Source of the DNA: Novosphingobium sp.
GTDB taxonomy: Bacteria; Pseudomonadota; Alphaproteobacteria; Sphingomonadales; Sphingomonadaceae
Assembly: GCF_030699305.1 (NCBI RefSeq)
Contig: NZ_JAUYNB010000025.1
Span: forward strand, 1 to 64,000
DNA: 64,000 bases
Reading direction: 5' to 3'
Part shown: piece by piece, positions 6,427-15,193 of the stretch
Layout: every line of letters begins with the position of its first letter
Numbering within the stretch: the first letter of the stretch is position 1
Made by a program: the position numbers and the translations under genes
Notes under the pieces: model-generated
What the model was told of the DNA's origin: nothing
The model's input: only the letters and a program-made list of their open reading frames with translations
Databases searched by the model: none

Positions 6427-8764
6427 CACCTGGTCGGACCGGGCGCGGCCGGGCAAACTCCAGCACCATTCGGCACGCGGAAACATGCCGCGCAATGCCG
6501 GCGACTTCACCCGCGGCTCGCAGCTGATCACCCACGAATTCATGATGTGGTTTGCCTCGGCGAAGATGCCGCTGCTGGTGTGGTTCTTCACCTTCCTGGT
6601 GGCGCTTTCGATCGTCCTCGCCCTGCTGCTCCACGAGCACGAAGTGCAGATGATCCTGATGCGGATCTACGCGACGGGCTGGAGCTTCATGGAGTTCAAT
6701 CCGCGCAAGATCCTCAACCTCACCCTGCCCTCGGGCCGCGTGATTCCGGCGCCCGTTTCGATGATTGCCAGCCACCCCGATGTCGTCATCGCGTGGAACA
6801 AGCTGATGCGGGCAATCTGGGGATCGCTGTTCATCTCGCTGTTCGTTGCGGTGCCGATCGCGGTGTGGTTCGTCGACTTCTCCAAGCGGCGCGGCAAGTC
6901 GATCCTCGAAGAGCGCCACCAGCGCGGCGCGATGCTGGTCGATGGCCCCGAGCTCGCCGCAGTCATCAACGCCCACAACCGCGACATGCTCGACGCTGAA
7001 GTAGCCCATCAGCTACCCGGCAAGACGCTCCAGCAAGTCTTCGCCATGCCGCTTGTCGAGCGCAAGGCGGCGGGCATCCACCACGCCTATTCGGTGGCCG
7101 ATGTGCCCTTTCCGTGGCGCACCGAGCAGGCCCACACGATCATGATCGGCTCGACCGGAACCGGCAAGACCACGCAGATGCGCGCGCTCATTGCGCAGAT
7201 GCGGGTGCGGCGCGACCGGGCGGTCGTGTTCGACCTTACCGGTGCCTACGTCGAGGCGTTCTACAACCCCGAGACCGACACAATCCTCAACCCGATGGAC
7301 GAGCGCTGCCCGAGTTGGTCTGTCTTCGCCGAAGCAAAGAACCACGCTGACTTCACCGGGATCGCCGCCGCCCTGCTTCCCGCCGACGGCGGGGGCGCCG
7401 AACCTTTCTGGATGCTGGCGGCGCGCACGCTGTTCGTCGAGACCTGCATCAAGCTCATCAAGCTAGGCGAGGCGACCAATCAGGCGCTTGCGAGCCGGTT
7501 GATGATGGCCGACCTCAAGGAAGTCCATAAGCTCCTCGAACACACCGTCGCCGACCCGCTGACCGCGCCCGAGGCGGCCAAGATGGCCGAGTCCATTCGC
7601 GCGGTGTTCAACACCAATGCCCAGGCCCTCCGGTTCCTCCCCGAAGGCAAGGAGTCGTTCTCGATAAGCGACTGGATCCGCGCCGAGGACAAGCCGGGCG
7701 CGATCCTGTTCATCACCTCCTCGCACAACGAACTGGTGCTCAACCGGGCGCTGCTGTCGCTCTGGATGAACCTTGCCGTTCATACGTTGATGCGCCTCCC
7801 GCGGACCCGGGACCTGCGCACCTGGTTCTTCTTCGACGAGGTCCACGCGCTCCACCGCCTGCCCGCGATCGAGGACGGCTTGCAGACCGCGCGCGGCTTT
7901 GGCGGAGCCTTCGTCCTCGGCATCCATTCGTTCGCGAAGCTTGCGGAAACCTACGGCAAGGAAGGCGCGCAGAACCTCGCTTCGCTGGCGCGCACCAAGC
8001 TGATCCTGGCGGCGGCTGATCGCGACACCGCCGAGCACTGCTCGGACTACATCGGTCACCGTGAAGTGCGGATGATGGATGAGGCCTACAGCTACGGATA
8101 TTCCAACATCCGCGACGCCGCGACGATCACCCCGCGTTCGGAAGTGCAGCCGCTCGTCCTGCCCGATGACATCATGAAACTGCCCTCGCTCAGGGGCTTC
8201 CTCGTGTTCCCCGAAGGCTTCGATGCTGCCCGGATCAAGCTTACCTACAAGGACTATCCCAAGGTCGCCGAAGGTTATGTTCTGCGCCAGCATGTCGAGC
8301 CCATCGAATTCATGCGCGAGGCGCAAGGTGATGAGGCCGATGAGACGGGCGGCCGTGAAACCAAGGAAGAGCTCGAACTGGCCCGGGACACCGCGCCCGA
8401 CGACGCCCTGAGGCAAGCCCGTGCGCCGACCCCCAAACAGGAAGAGCTGAACTTTCCGGTCGCACCGCCGGTCGGTCCCAGCGATCTCCCGGTGACGAGT
8501 CTGGGGCGCTCGATGATTGTCAGTCAGGCGATCGCTGGCAGCCCGTCCCAGTCCCAATCCCGCGAGTCTGAAGCTGTACCCAAGCCGGTCCAGCAATCGG
8601 CAAAGCCTGCCCCCCAACGTCAGTCGCAAGTCGCCCGTGAACTTGGCGAAGCGGTCGATGACCGGGGCCGCGATGGCCGAACTCGTGAGGGCGCAAGGGA
8701 AGCCGCGCTTGCCAAGGAAGCTGAACTGGATAGCCCCGCCACCGATGACGGACTGGAGATGTAG
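6413..8764 (+). CDS. traD: TraD/TrwB-type conjugative coupling ATPase
   Basis: The type IV coupling protein docks the relaxase-DNA complex at the secretion channel and pumps DNA. Two membrane segments (about residues 51-74 and 136-155) precede a RecA-like motor domain with Walker A GSTGTGKT at 246-253 and Walker B FFFDEVHAL near 480. The tail after about residue 620 is charged and disordered, a likely relaxase-contact region. The frame begins with GTG at 6413 inside the previous gene; ATG 6485 (residue 25) is an alternative start without a better ribosome site. It sits 3 nt before traI. Confidence 0.92.
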   Translation: MPRPDTWSDRARPGKLQHHSARGNMPRNAGDFTRGSQLITHEFMMWFASAKMPLLVWFFTFLVALSIVLALLLHEHEVQMILMRIYATGWSFMEFNPRKILNLTLPSGRVIPAPVSMIASHPDVVIAWNKLMRAIWGSLFISLFVAVPIAVWFVDFSKRRGKSILEERHQRGAMLVDGPELAAVINAHNRDMLDAEVAHQLPGKTLQQVFAMPLVERKAAGIHHAYSVADVPFPWRTEQAHTIMIGSTGTGKTTQMRALIAQMRVRRDRAVVFDLTGAYVEAFYNPETDTILNPMDERCPSWSVFAEAKNHADFTGIAAALLPADGGGAEPFWMLAARTLFVETCIKLIKLGEATNQALASRLMMADLKEVHKLLEHTVADPLTAPEAAKMAESIRAVFNTNAQALRFLPEGKESFSISDWIRAEDKPGAILFITSSHNELVLNRALLSLWMNLAVHTLMRLPRTRDLRTWFFFDEVHALHRLPAIEDGLQTARGFGGAFVLGIHSFAKLAETYGKEGAQNLASLARTKLILAAADRDTAEHCSDYIGHREVRMMDEAYSYGYSNIRDAATITPRSEVQPLVLPDDIMKLPSLRGFLVFPEGFDAARIKLTYKDYPKVAEGYVLRQHVEPIEFMREAQGDEADETGGRETKEELELARDTAPDDALRQARAPTPKQEELNFPVAPPVGPSDLPVTSLGRSMIVSQAIAGSPSQSQSRESEAVPKPVQQSAKPAPQRQSQVARELGEAVDDRGRDGRTREGAREAALAKEAELDSPATDDGLEM

Positions 8765-8767
8765 CCC

Positions 8768-11700
8768 ATGCACTCCATCGCATCCGTCCGGTCGTCGAGC
8801 GGCGCTGCAGACTACTTCGCCAACGACAACTACTATTCAGCCGATGAACACGCGGAAGCGGGGGTCTGGGGCGGCGAGGGTGCGCGCGCACTCGGGCTTG
8901 AGGGCCAGGTCGAGCGGGATGCGTTCGAGGGCATCCTCAATGGTCGGCTGCCCGATGGCGACATGGTCGGGCAAGTCGAGGGGCGGCGCCTGGGTCTCGA
9001 TCTCACTTTCTCGATGCCCAAGTCTGCGTCGATCCTGGCGCTCGTCAGCGGCGATCGGCGGATCATCGATGCCCACCTTGCCGCGGTCAAATCGACCATG
9101 TCGCATCTGGTCGAGAAGCAGTTCGCCGAGAGCCGAAACTACGAGCGCAGCCGCAGCGGCGAACCTCAGAAGACGGGCAACCTCGTCTATGCCCTGTTCG
9201 CCCATGACACGAGCCGCGCGCTCGATCCGCAGGGGCATATCCATGCCGTCGTCGCCAACCTGACCCGCGATCCCAAAGGCACCTGGAAGGCGCTGTGGAA
9301 TGGCGAGATCTGGAAGAACAACACCACGATCGGCCAGTTCTACCACGCCGCCTTCCGCGCCCAGTTGCAGAAGCTCGGGTACGAGACCGAGGCCGCCGGC
9401 AAGCACGGCTCCTTCGAGATCAAGGGCGTTCCCGCCGAGGTCATCAAGGAGTTCAGCCAGCGCCGCGAAGACATTCTGACCAAGGTCGAAGAACTGGGAA
9501 TTTCCTCGCCCAAGGGGCAAGACCGGGTCACCGTCAACACACGCGATCCCAAGCTTGCGGTCGAGGACCGGGCAGGCCTCATCCAATCCTGGCAAGATCG
9601 TTCGGCTGAGCTCGGTTTCGATGGCAAAGCACTGGTGGCCGAAGCCAAGGCACGGGCCGAAGTGCAGGCCCGGCCCACATTTCGCGAGACAGCCACGGCG
9701 GCAATCGGCGAAGTCGCCACCCGGATCAATGCGGCGTTGCGCACGCCGAGCCCGCTTGCAGTGAGCGGCGCGGCAGCGCTCTTCCTGCCTGCTGAAACCA
9801 TCAAAGCCCAGCACGCCACCGCCTCGGCCATCCGCCACCTTTCCGAGCGCGAAGCCGCGTTTTCGCCGGAAGCGATTCTGTCGAGCGCGCTGGGGTTCCA
9901 GATCAAGGGGCTCGAGGGCGGCGCAGTGGTCCAGCGGATCGGCGAACTGGTGCGCGAGGGTTACTTGATCCCCGGAAAATCCGACCGGCTCGACGGACAC
10001 TTCGACCTCGTGACCACGCCGGCGGCATTGGCGGTGGAACAGCGTATCCTCGATACGATCGAGAGGGGGCAAGGCCAGGGCCGCGCATTCATGCCGCCCG
10101 ATGCGGCGATGGCGCGGCTGCAGGAGGCGGCGCGCGAACTGGGGCGCGAGCGCGCCGGGGTCGACACCTGGCAGTTGAATGAGGGCCAACTTGCCGCGGG
10201 CGTCGCGATCCTCTCCGGCACCGACCGTTTCCTCAATGTCCAGGGCGTCGCCGGTGCGGGCAAGTCCACCCTGCTCGGCGCGCTCGACAAGGTGCTGGCC
10301 GGCGAAGGGGCCAAGCTGGTCGGCCTCGCTTTCCAGAACAAGATGGTCGCCGATCTGCGAGGTGGCGGCGGCCACGGCATGTCGGCCGACCAGATGCGCG
10401 CGGCGGGGATAGAGGCCTATACGATCGCCCGGTTCCTCAGCACCTATGCCTCGGCTGCGGCAGCTGGGTCCGGCGAGCGGTTCGAGGCAGCCAAGGCAGC
10501 GCTCGCCAACACCGTCATCATCACCGACGAAAGTTCGATGGTCTCCTCGCGTGACATGCTGCGCCTGACCACGCTCGCCGAGCAGCTCGACCTCGCCAAG
10601 GCGCCGTTCATGGGTGATCGCCAGCAGCTCTCGGCGATCGAACAAGGCAAGATGTTCGCGGTGTCGCAAGCTTCCGGCCAGGCGACGGTGCGGATGGACG
10701 AGAACATCCGGCAGAAGAACTCTCCGCTCCTCCTCGCCGTTGCCGGGCTCTCGAATGAGGGCCATGCCGGCCTCGCGCTTGAATTGCTCGCGGCGCACGA
10801 CCGCGTGATCGAGGCGGGACCCGACCATGTCGCGCGGGCCGCCGATCTGTGGTTGTCGCTGACGCCTGAGAAGCGCGAGGCGACCGCGATCTTCACCGCC
10901 GGGCGCGACGACCGCGCCGAGATCAACACGCGGGTTCAGGCGGGGCTGCTCAAGGAGGGCACGCTCACCGGGGCCGGCGTCGCTCTCACCACGCTGCAGA
11001 GCGCCAATGCGACGCGCGAAGAGCTGCGCTTTGCCTCGACCTACCGGACCGGCCAGATGGTCGAGGCGCGGATGGACGTGCGCGAGATTGGCCTCGGGCG
11101 CGGCGAATATCAGGTGAGCGAGGTGCGCAAGGACGGCAAGGTCGTGCTCGAGCGCGATGGCAAGCGCAAAGTCATCGATCCCGACCGGATCAACCCTGAT
11201 CACCGTTTCGACCGGCTCGGGCTCTACGAGCAGAAGCAGATCAGGATCCATGACGGCGAGACCGTGTTGTGGCGCGACAAAGACGCGGGCCGCGACATCG
11301 CCAAGTCGACCTACGCCACCGTGCTTGAAGCCCGCGCAGAAGGAATCCGCGTTGAGCTGGCCGACAAGCGCCAACTGGTTCTGGCGCCGGGCGATCCGAT
11401 GCTGCGGCGTCTCGACCTTGGCTATGCGCTCAATGCCCACATGGCGCAGGGGATGACCAAGCCCGAGGCGATCGAGGTGATCTCGTCTGCCCAGCGCAAT
11501 CTCGCGACCCAGCGCACGCAGAACGTTCTCAATACGCGCGCGACCGACGACATGGTTGTCGTCACCAACAACCTCGATTCCCTGAAGCAGCAGCTCGACC
11601 GCACCCCCGGCAACAAGACCTCCGCGCTCGAAGTGACCGGAAAGGTCGAGGTGGAGCCGCGCCATGCCAATCCGATCGATAACCGGCAAGTGCCCGAACT

Positions 11701-11812
11701 CAGGATGAGCCCGGAGCTCAAGGCCAAACTGGATGCGGTGCTGGGACCTGCGCCGCAAGCCCCGATGCGCCAGCTTCCCGTCCCCGAAAAATCGCTTGGG
11801 CTCGACCTGTGA
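8768..11812 (+). CDS. traI: MOBF conjugative relaxase-helicase TraI/TrwC
   Basis: It nicks oriT, stays covalently bound to the 5' end and unwinds the transferred strand. The TrwC-type relaxase domain fills residues 1-300: tyrosines Y16, Y22 and Y23 are candidate nucleophiles, and H146, H157 and H159 form the three-histidine metal site (HIHAVV). An SF1 helicase follows, with Walker A GVAGAGKST near 494-502 and motif II TDESSM. At 1014 residues it is close to TrwC (966) and much shorter than F TraI (1756). Its stop overlaps the next GTG. Confidence 0.95.
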   Translation: MHSIASVRSSSGAADYFANDNYYSADEHAEAGVWGGEGARALGLEGQVERDAFEGILNGRLPDGDMVGQVEGRRLGLDLTFSMPKSASILALVSGDRRIIDAHLAAVKSTMSHLVEKQFAESRNYERSRSGEPQKTGNLVYALFAHDTSRALDPQGHIHAVVANLTRDPKGTWKALWNGEIWKNNTTIGQFYHAAFRAQLQKLGYETEAAGKHGSFEIKGVPAEVIKEFSQRREDILTKVEELGISSPKGQDRVTVNTRDPKLAVEDRAGLIQSWQDRSAELGFDGKALVAEAKARAEVQARPTFRETATAAIGEVATRINAALRTPSPLAVSGAAALFLPAETIKAQHATASAIRHLSEREAAFSPEAILSSALGFQIKGLEGGAVVQRIGELVREGYLIPGKSDRLDGHFDLVTTPAALAVEQRILDTIERGQGQGRAFMPPDAAMARLQEAARELGRERAGVDTWQLNEGQLAAGVAILSGTDRFLNVQGVAGAGKSTLLGALDKVLAGEGAKLVGLAFQNKMVADLRGGGGHGMSADQMRAAGIEAYTIARFLSTYASAAAAGSGERFEAAKAALANTVIITDESSMVSSRDMLRLTTLAEQLDLAKAPFMGDRQQLSAIEQGKMFAVSQASGQATVRMDENIRQKNSPLLLAVAGLSNEGHAGLALELLAAHDRVIEAGPDHVARAADLWLSLTPEKREATAIFTAGRDDRAEINTRVQAGLLKEGTLTGAGVALTTLQSANATREELRFASTYRTGQMVEARMDVREIGLGRGEYQVSEVRKDGKVVLERDGKRKVIDPDRINPDHRFDRLGLYEQKQIRIHDGETVLWRDKDAGRDIAKSTYATVLEARAEGIRVELADKRQLVLAPGDPMLRRLDLGYALNAHMAQGMTKPEAIEVISSAQRNLATQRTQNVLNTRATDDMVVVTNNLDSLKQQLDRTPGNKTSALEVTGKVEVEPRHANPIDNRQVPELRMSPELKAKLDAVLGPAPQAPMRQLPVPEKSLGLDL

Positions 11813-12033
11813 GGGCGCGGCTCACCTTTTCGGCTGAGGCTGCAGGCCGCGTGTTCGACCGCGCCCATGTCACCCTCGTCTGGCTCGCGGTCCTGGTCTT
11901 CTTGTCTTCCGAGCCGTCGGTGCGCGGCCTGGCCATCGCGGCGATGATCGCGGTGGCCCTAGCCGCCAGCATTGTCGCCTGCCTTGCGCAGCGCGGCCCC
12001 CCTCACCCCTCGGCCCCGCATCCTGGAGACTGA
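11809..12033 (+). CDS. small membrane protein translationally coupled to traI
   Basis: This 74-residue protein starts at a GTG overlapping the traI stop (GTGA). Residues 22-33 and 40-58 are hydrophobic, so it probably spans the inner membrane twice. No family is recognised. Coupling to traI suggests a role in transfer or in limiting it. Confidence 0.55.
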   Translation: MRARLTFSAEAAGRVFDRAHVTLVWLAVLVFLSSEPSVRGLAIAAMIAVALAASIVACLAQRGPPHPSAPHPGD

Positions 12034-12035
12034 CA

Positions 12036-12239
12036 ATGGCCTATGAACATGACGAAATCGGCGACTTTGCCAGCGAGCGCGATGCGCAGGACTGGGCCGA
12101 ACGCAACAACATCGATCCATCCGATCTCCACTTCCGCGCCCGCGGCAAGCGGGGTGTCACCCTGAGCGTGCGCCGGTCGGCGCTCGGGGATTCATCGCAA
12201 GCCGACCTCTCGTTCGGTCGGCGTACCGGCTTTTTCTGA
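12036..12239 (+). CDS. 67-aa protein of unknown function
   Basis: A charged, soluble 67-residue protein with CTGGAGA ahead of ATG 12036, three bases after the previous stop. It is the second of three small genes after traI. No domain is recognised. Confidence 0.55.
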   Translation: MAYEHDEIGDFASERDAQDWAERNNIDPSDLHFRARGKRGVTLSVRRSALGDSSQADLSFGRRTGFF

Positions 12240-12257
12240 AAACAAAGGAGACTGAAG

Positions 12258-12602
12258 ATGAAGCGTTGTTTCTGCCTGATTGCGGCCATGCTCACCGCCG
12301 CGGCCACCCCTGCCCTGGCCTCTGAGGCAAGCCTGTCGACGCCACCTGCGCTCGCCGCTGCCCAGCGATCGGCTGATCACCAGGCGATGACCGAGCAGGT
12401 CCGGCAAGGTCTGGCCCGGATGCGCGAGGAGCTGGAGGCGCGCAAGCGCGCAGCCAAGCAAGGCACCCCGGCCGCCCAGCATGAAGCCAATGGTCTGTGC
12501 TGGGACTGCCCAGACAAGGACGCCGAGGCACACCGCCATTCCGTCAGCGAACACCGCAAGGCCGACTGCCCCGAGTGCATCAGCCAAGTGATCTACGCCT
12601 GA
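12258..12602 (+). CDS. exported small protein with two CxxC motifs
   Basis: The 114-residue product has a signal peptide (positive MKR start, hydrophobic 5-18, ALA-S cleavage near 22), a charged helix, then CWDC near 81-84 and CPEC near 104-107. Two CxxC pairs suggest metal binding or redox activity in the periplasm, perhaps with the disulfide-rich mating-pair proteins made by the tra operon. AAAGGAGA lies about six bases before ATG 12258. It closes the traD-traI unit; a strong hairpin follows. Confidence 0.65.
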   Translation: MKRCFCLIAAMLTAAATPALASEASLSTPPALAAAQRSADHQAMTEQVRQGLARMREELEARKRAAKQGTPAAQHEANGLCWDCPDKDAEAHRHSVSEHRKADCPECISQVIYA

Positions 12603-12610
12603 CGGGGTGC

Positions 12611-12649
12611 GGCGCGGTCCGGGTCACCTCCCACCGGACCGCGCCGTCT
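12611..12649 (+). terminator. strong hairpin closing the traD-traI transcript
   Basis: GGCGCGGTCCGG and CCGGACCGCGCC form a perfect 12-bp stem with an 11-nt loop, nine bases after the last stop. Only a short GTCTT follows, so termination may be weak or Rho-assisted. Confidence 0.6.
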
Positions 12650-13033
12650 TCCCGCCGACAATTCCGGCTGCATTTTGGCGATGAGCCGGTGCCCGATGGT
12701 CTCGAGGGACAGGTCAGCGTTTGCGGCAAGATCGTTCAGCCCGATCGGATCGATGTCGAGTTCTGCACGCCGCTGGACGGAGATTGATTACATGCGGTCC
12801 GTAAAGTTGGACCGTCGGTGCAGCTTTCTGGAACGCAAAGGCTTAAGTCGAACACTATGATTTAGAGGTGGCGAAATTGATTTCGCGCAGTCAAACCGCT
12901 TGCTGTTACGGGCACCTACCTAACTCGCACCATTTCAGAGCCATTATTCTGCAAATTTGCCTCGTGTAATATTGACAGATTCCTGCATTTGAACAATCGT
13001 TTGCGTCGATGATGGGCTTCGGGGGTTGCCTGG
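12650..13033. other. gene-free stretch with a possible reading-frame remnant
   Basis: About 380 bp with no complete gene. On the minus strand from about 12786 down to the stop at 12593 there is a protein-like open stretch (containing LNDLAANADLSLETIGHRL) with no start codon, perhaps the decayed 3' end of a gene. From 12790 to 13000 the DNA is more AT-rich and shows nothing I recognise. Confidence 0.3.
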
Positions 13034-13237
13034 ATGCGAATGCAGCGACTGCTGATCGATCGAAGCACGCTCGACCTGATCGCCGCCGATGGCCAGGAGT
13101 TCCTGAACGTGCTCAATGCCGCCGGCCTTCATCAGGCTTCGGCCATGATGTTGGGCGTGATGGAGCAGTTGCAGGCCGACCGAGCGAACCTGCCGGATGA
13201 GCGCGGTGAGGCCGCGCATTCCCCCCAGGCTACCTGA
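13034..13237 (+). CDS. possible 67-aa protein of unknown function
   Basis: ATG 13034 follows a GGGGG run. The translation is helical and its codons are G/C-rich at third positions, as in neighbouring genes, which favours real coding. No domain is recognised. It converges on the GntR gene 8 nt away. Confidence 0.35.
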   Translation: MRMQRLLIDRSTLDLIAADGQEFLNVLNAAGLHQASAMMLGVMEQLQADRANLPDERGEAAHSPQAT

Positions 13238-13244
13238 GACCGGC

Positions 13245-14045
13245 CTACTTGAGTTTGCCCGCCGGCACGCCGAACGGGATGGCCCGGCCGTCGGCCCCGG
13301 CTTCACGTGTCCCCTGTCCGTAGATCCTGCCGTCCAATTCAAAGGTCGGCGCGAACCGGACAATTGTCGCCACGTCGGCTGCCTCCAGACCCGCCAAGGC
13401 CTCGATCGCAGCGAGCACACTCTCGCGCGAGGAATAGATGTCCTCGCGCATCAACAGTCGTGCCATCGAGGCCGAGCGTTCACCAATCGCGGCGGCAATC
13501 TTCTGGTGCATCCGGAAGGACTGTTCGGCATCGTCGGCCCGCTGCGACCAGGCAATCCGGCGATGGAGAGCGTTGGGTAGGACCATGCGGGCTATGTCGG
13601 GGATCTGCGGAATGCGGGACATGCGCATCACTTCGATGTGGAAGCGCAGGTTCTCGAGGACCACGCGTTCAAGCGCATCAGGATCGCCGCTCGATGGTTC
13701 GCTGGCCTCCGCCGCCATCGCGCCCAGCAATGAAATCTCGGCAGCGGTTGCACGCTCTGCGGCTCGGTGTGCGGCCAAACCCTCGTAACTGGCGCGCATC
13801 TCGAAGAGGTCCTCGACCTCTTCACGGCCCCAGGTGCGAACGGCAAATTCGCTTCGCCCTTGACGGGTGAGGTAGCCTTCATGGGTGAGAGCGCCCAGCA
13901 CTTCAGCTACCGCTACCGGGCGGCTCGCATACACTTCGGCCACGTCCGCCTTCGCAATCACCTGTCCGGGCAGATAGCGCGCGGACAGGACCCCGAACCT
14001 GATTTCGAGGAACATGAGTTCAGAAAGAGACTGCGCTATGGTCAA
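13245..14045 (-). CDS. GntR-family regulator with FCD domain
   Basis: Residues about 5-75 form a winged helix (PGQVIAKADVAEVYASRPVAV, then a wing ending FAVRTW) and residues 80-220 a helical FCD ligand domain. FCD regulators usually sense small organic acids or acyl-CoA-like ligands. It is divergent from another FCD-type gene at 14179; the 130-bp gap holds three tandem 9-bp repeats. The start at 14045 is the first ATG, with a weak ribosome site. The target is unknown; there is no catabolic gene next to it. Confidence 0.8.
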   Translation of the reverse strand: MTIAQSLSELMFLEIRFGVLSARYLPGQVIAKADVAEVYASRPVAVAEVLGALTHEGYLTRQGRSEFAVRTWGREEVEDLFEMRASYEGLAAHRAAERATAAEISLLGAMAAEASEPSSGDPDALERVVLENLRFHIEVMRMSRIPQIPDIARMVLPNALHRRIAWSQRADDAEQSFRMHQKIAAAIGERSASMARLLMREDIYSSRESVLAAIEALAGLEAADVATIVRFAPTFELDGRIYGQGTREAGADGRAIPFGVPAGKLK

Positions 14046-14123
14046 TCGACCTCCCTTGTGGACGAGTTCTTGCTCGCCGCATCATTGCAGGCAACCTAGC
14101 ACAAGATCGATTTGATTTTCGAA

Positions 14124-14150
14124 TCCGGATGGTTCGGACTATCCGGACTG
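14124..14150. promoter_or_regulatory. three tandem 9-bp repeats between divergent regulators
   Basis: TCCGGATGG, TTCGGACTA and TCCGGACTG follow one another with no gap, so TYCGGA recurs every 9 bp between the two divergent FCD-type genes. TCCGGA is itself palindromic. A regulator-binding site is likely; which protein binds is inference. Confidence 0.45.
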
Positions 14151-14178
14151 TGTCATCAGGGAGCTAGTTGAGACATCG

Positions 14179-14862
14179 GTGGCGAAAGCAAAATTGCCAG
14201 ACCTGCGAATGATTGTCTGCCCGGCGAGGCAGGTCTTCGCATTGCTTCGCGAGCCGCGCAAACGGCAGCGCTACGACCATCCCGAGCAACTCCCCGGCTT
14301 TCAGAACCTTTCTGAGGACGATGCGTCACGCTTCGCACAAGAACTGATCGACCTTGGCCTGATCATCCGAGATCATGGCCGCTTGACCATCGTCGACTGG
14401 ACCATCGAGCGCATCGTCGAGCATCTGGCACTCGCCGGGGCCATTCAGGCGCTGGCCGCGTCTGAGGTGGCCGCACTCCAGGGAAGGGCCGACTTTTCGT
14501 GCCTTGAGGACATCAACGCCGCCCTCAAATCCTACGAGACACAGGCCGATAACCTGCTGCAGGGTGCCTTTCTGGACTACCAATGGCATCTCGAACTTGT
14601 TCGCTTGAGCGACAACCGGGCCGCCTTTGCCACTTACGCCAAGGCTATCCCGCCGGCGGTCTGGATCGCCGGTGCCAACTACTTCCAACTCGACGAGGCG
14701 CGCAGTTCACTGATCGAACATGACCGCCTGATCGCCTACATGAAGGCCGGTGATACGCTGCGCGCGCGCGATGCAGTGTCATTTCATCTCGAGGAAGCGG
14801 CGGCACAGATCCGCCGCGCAGGCGCGGCGCGGATCGAGAGTTATCCGGGCATCTCCAGCTAG
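14179..14862 (+). CDS. FCD-like regulator, divergent from the GntR gene
   Basis: The 227-residue product ends in an FCD-like helical domain (about residues 85-215). The N-terminal 75 residues resemble a winged helix only loosely (EDDASRFAQELIDLGLIIRD as helix and wing), so DNA binding is uncertain. The GTG start at 14179 is the best frame-consistent choice. With the gene at 13245 it forms a back-to-back pair that may work as a heteromer or as regulator and anti-regulator. Confidence 0.6.
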   Translation: MAKAKLPDLRMIVCPARQVFALLREPRKRQRYDHPEQLPGFQNLSEDDASRFAQELIDLGLIIRDHGRLTIVDWTIERIVEHLALAGAIQALAASEVAALQGRADFSCLEDINAALKSYETQADNLLQGAFLDYQWHLELVRLSDNRAAFATYAKAIPPAVWIAGANYFQLDEARSSLIEHDRLIAYMKAGDTLRARDAVSFHLEEAAAQIRRAGAARIESYPGISS

Positions 14863-14991
14863 GCCTTCAGCGCGTTTGCGCTGCGAGGGGAGAGGATGCG
14901 GCCTTTACGCGGGGGGCTCGACCTGTTCCTGGCACATGATTGAAAATTCAGTCCGTTTGGGGTAATCATGGCCAGGGCGAGGAGACCCTCG

Positions 14992-15189
14992 ATGGACCAT
15001 GATCGTTTCGGACTGGATGGAATGCCAATCTCGTGTCGCGGTGCTGATTGCGACCCTGTGACGGGGATTGCTTTCCCACGAGTCCGCGAGGCAAATGGCC
15101 CCGGAATCCCCTATCTGCGGGTAATTCTCGCAGGTCTGATGCTAGTGTTTGTCGGCTTCTTTGCATGGCAGACGCGTCTGTTTGGCTGA
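14992..15189 (+). CDS. 65-aa single-span membrane protein
   Basis: I start at ATG 14992, with GAGGAG seven bases upstream, rather than 14968. Residues 45-62 form one transmembrane helix (VILAGLMLVFVGFFAW), so a cytoplasmic N-terminal domain with a C-terminal anchor is likely. It converges on traG with only 4 nt between the stops. In F the genes after traG encode entry exclusion, so an exclusion role is possible but unproven. Confidence 0.5.
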   Translation: MDHDRFGLDGMPISCRGADCDPVTGIAFPRVREANGPGIPYLRVILAGLMLVFVGFFAWQTRLFG

Positions 15190-15193
15190 AGCC

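Noticed and set aside
7463..8773. Long minus-strand frame (436 aa) opposite traD
   Set aside because: Arg/Gly/Leu-rich antisense shadow of a clear coding gene in high-GC DNA; no motif and no ribosome site.
8837..11758. 973-aa minus-strand frame opposite traI
   Set aside because: Antisense shadow caused by G/C-rich third codon positions; the plus-strand relaxase has all its motifs.
12593..12786. Minus-strand open stretch containing LNDLAANADLSLETIGHRL
   Set aside because: It reads like protein but has no start codon after the upstream stop and overlaps the end of the CxxC gene and its terminator. At most a decayed gene end.
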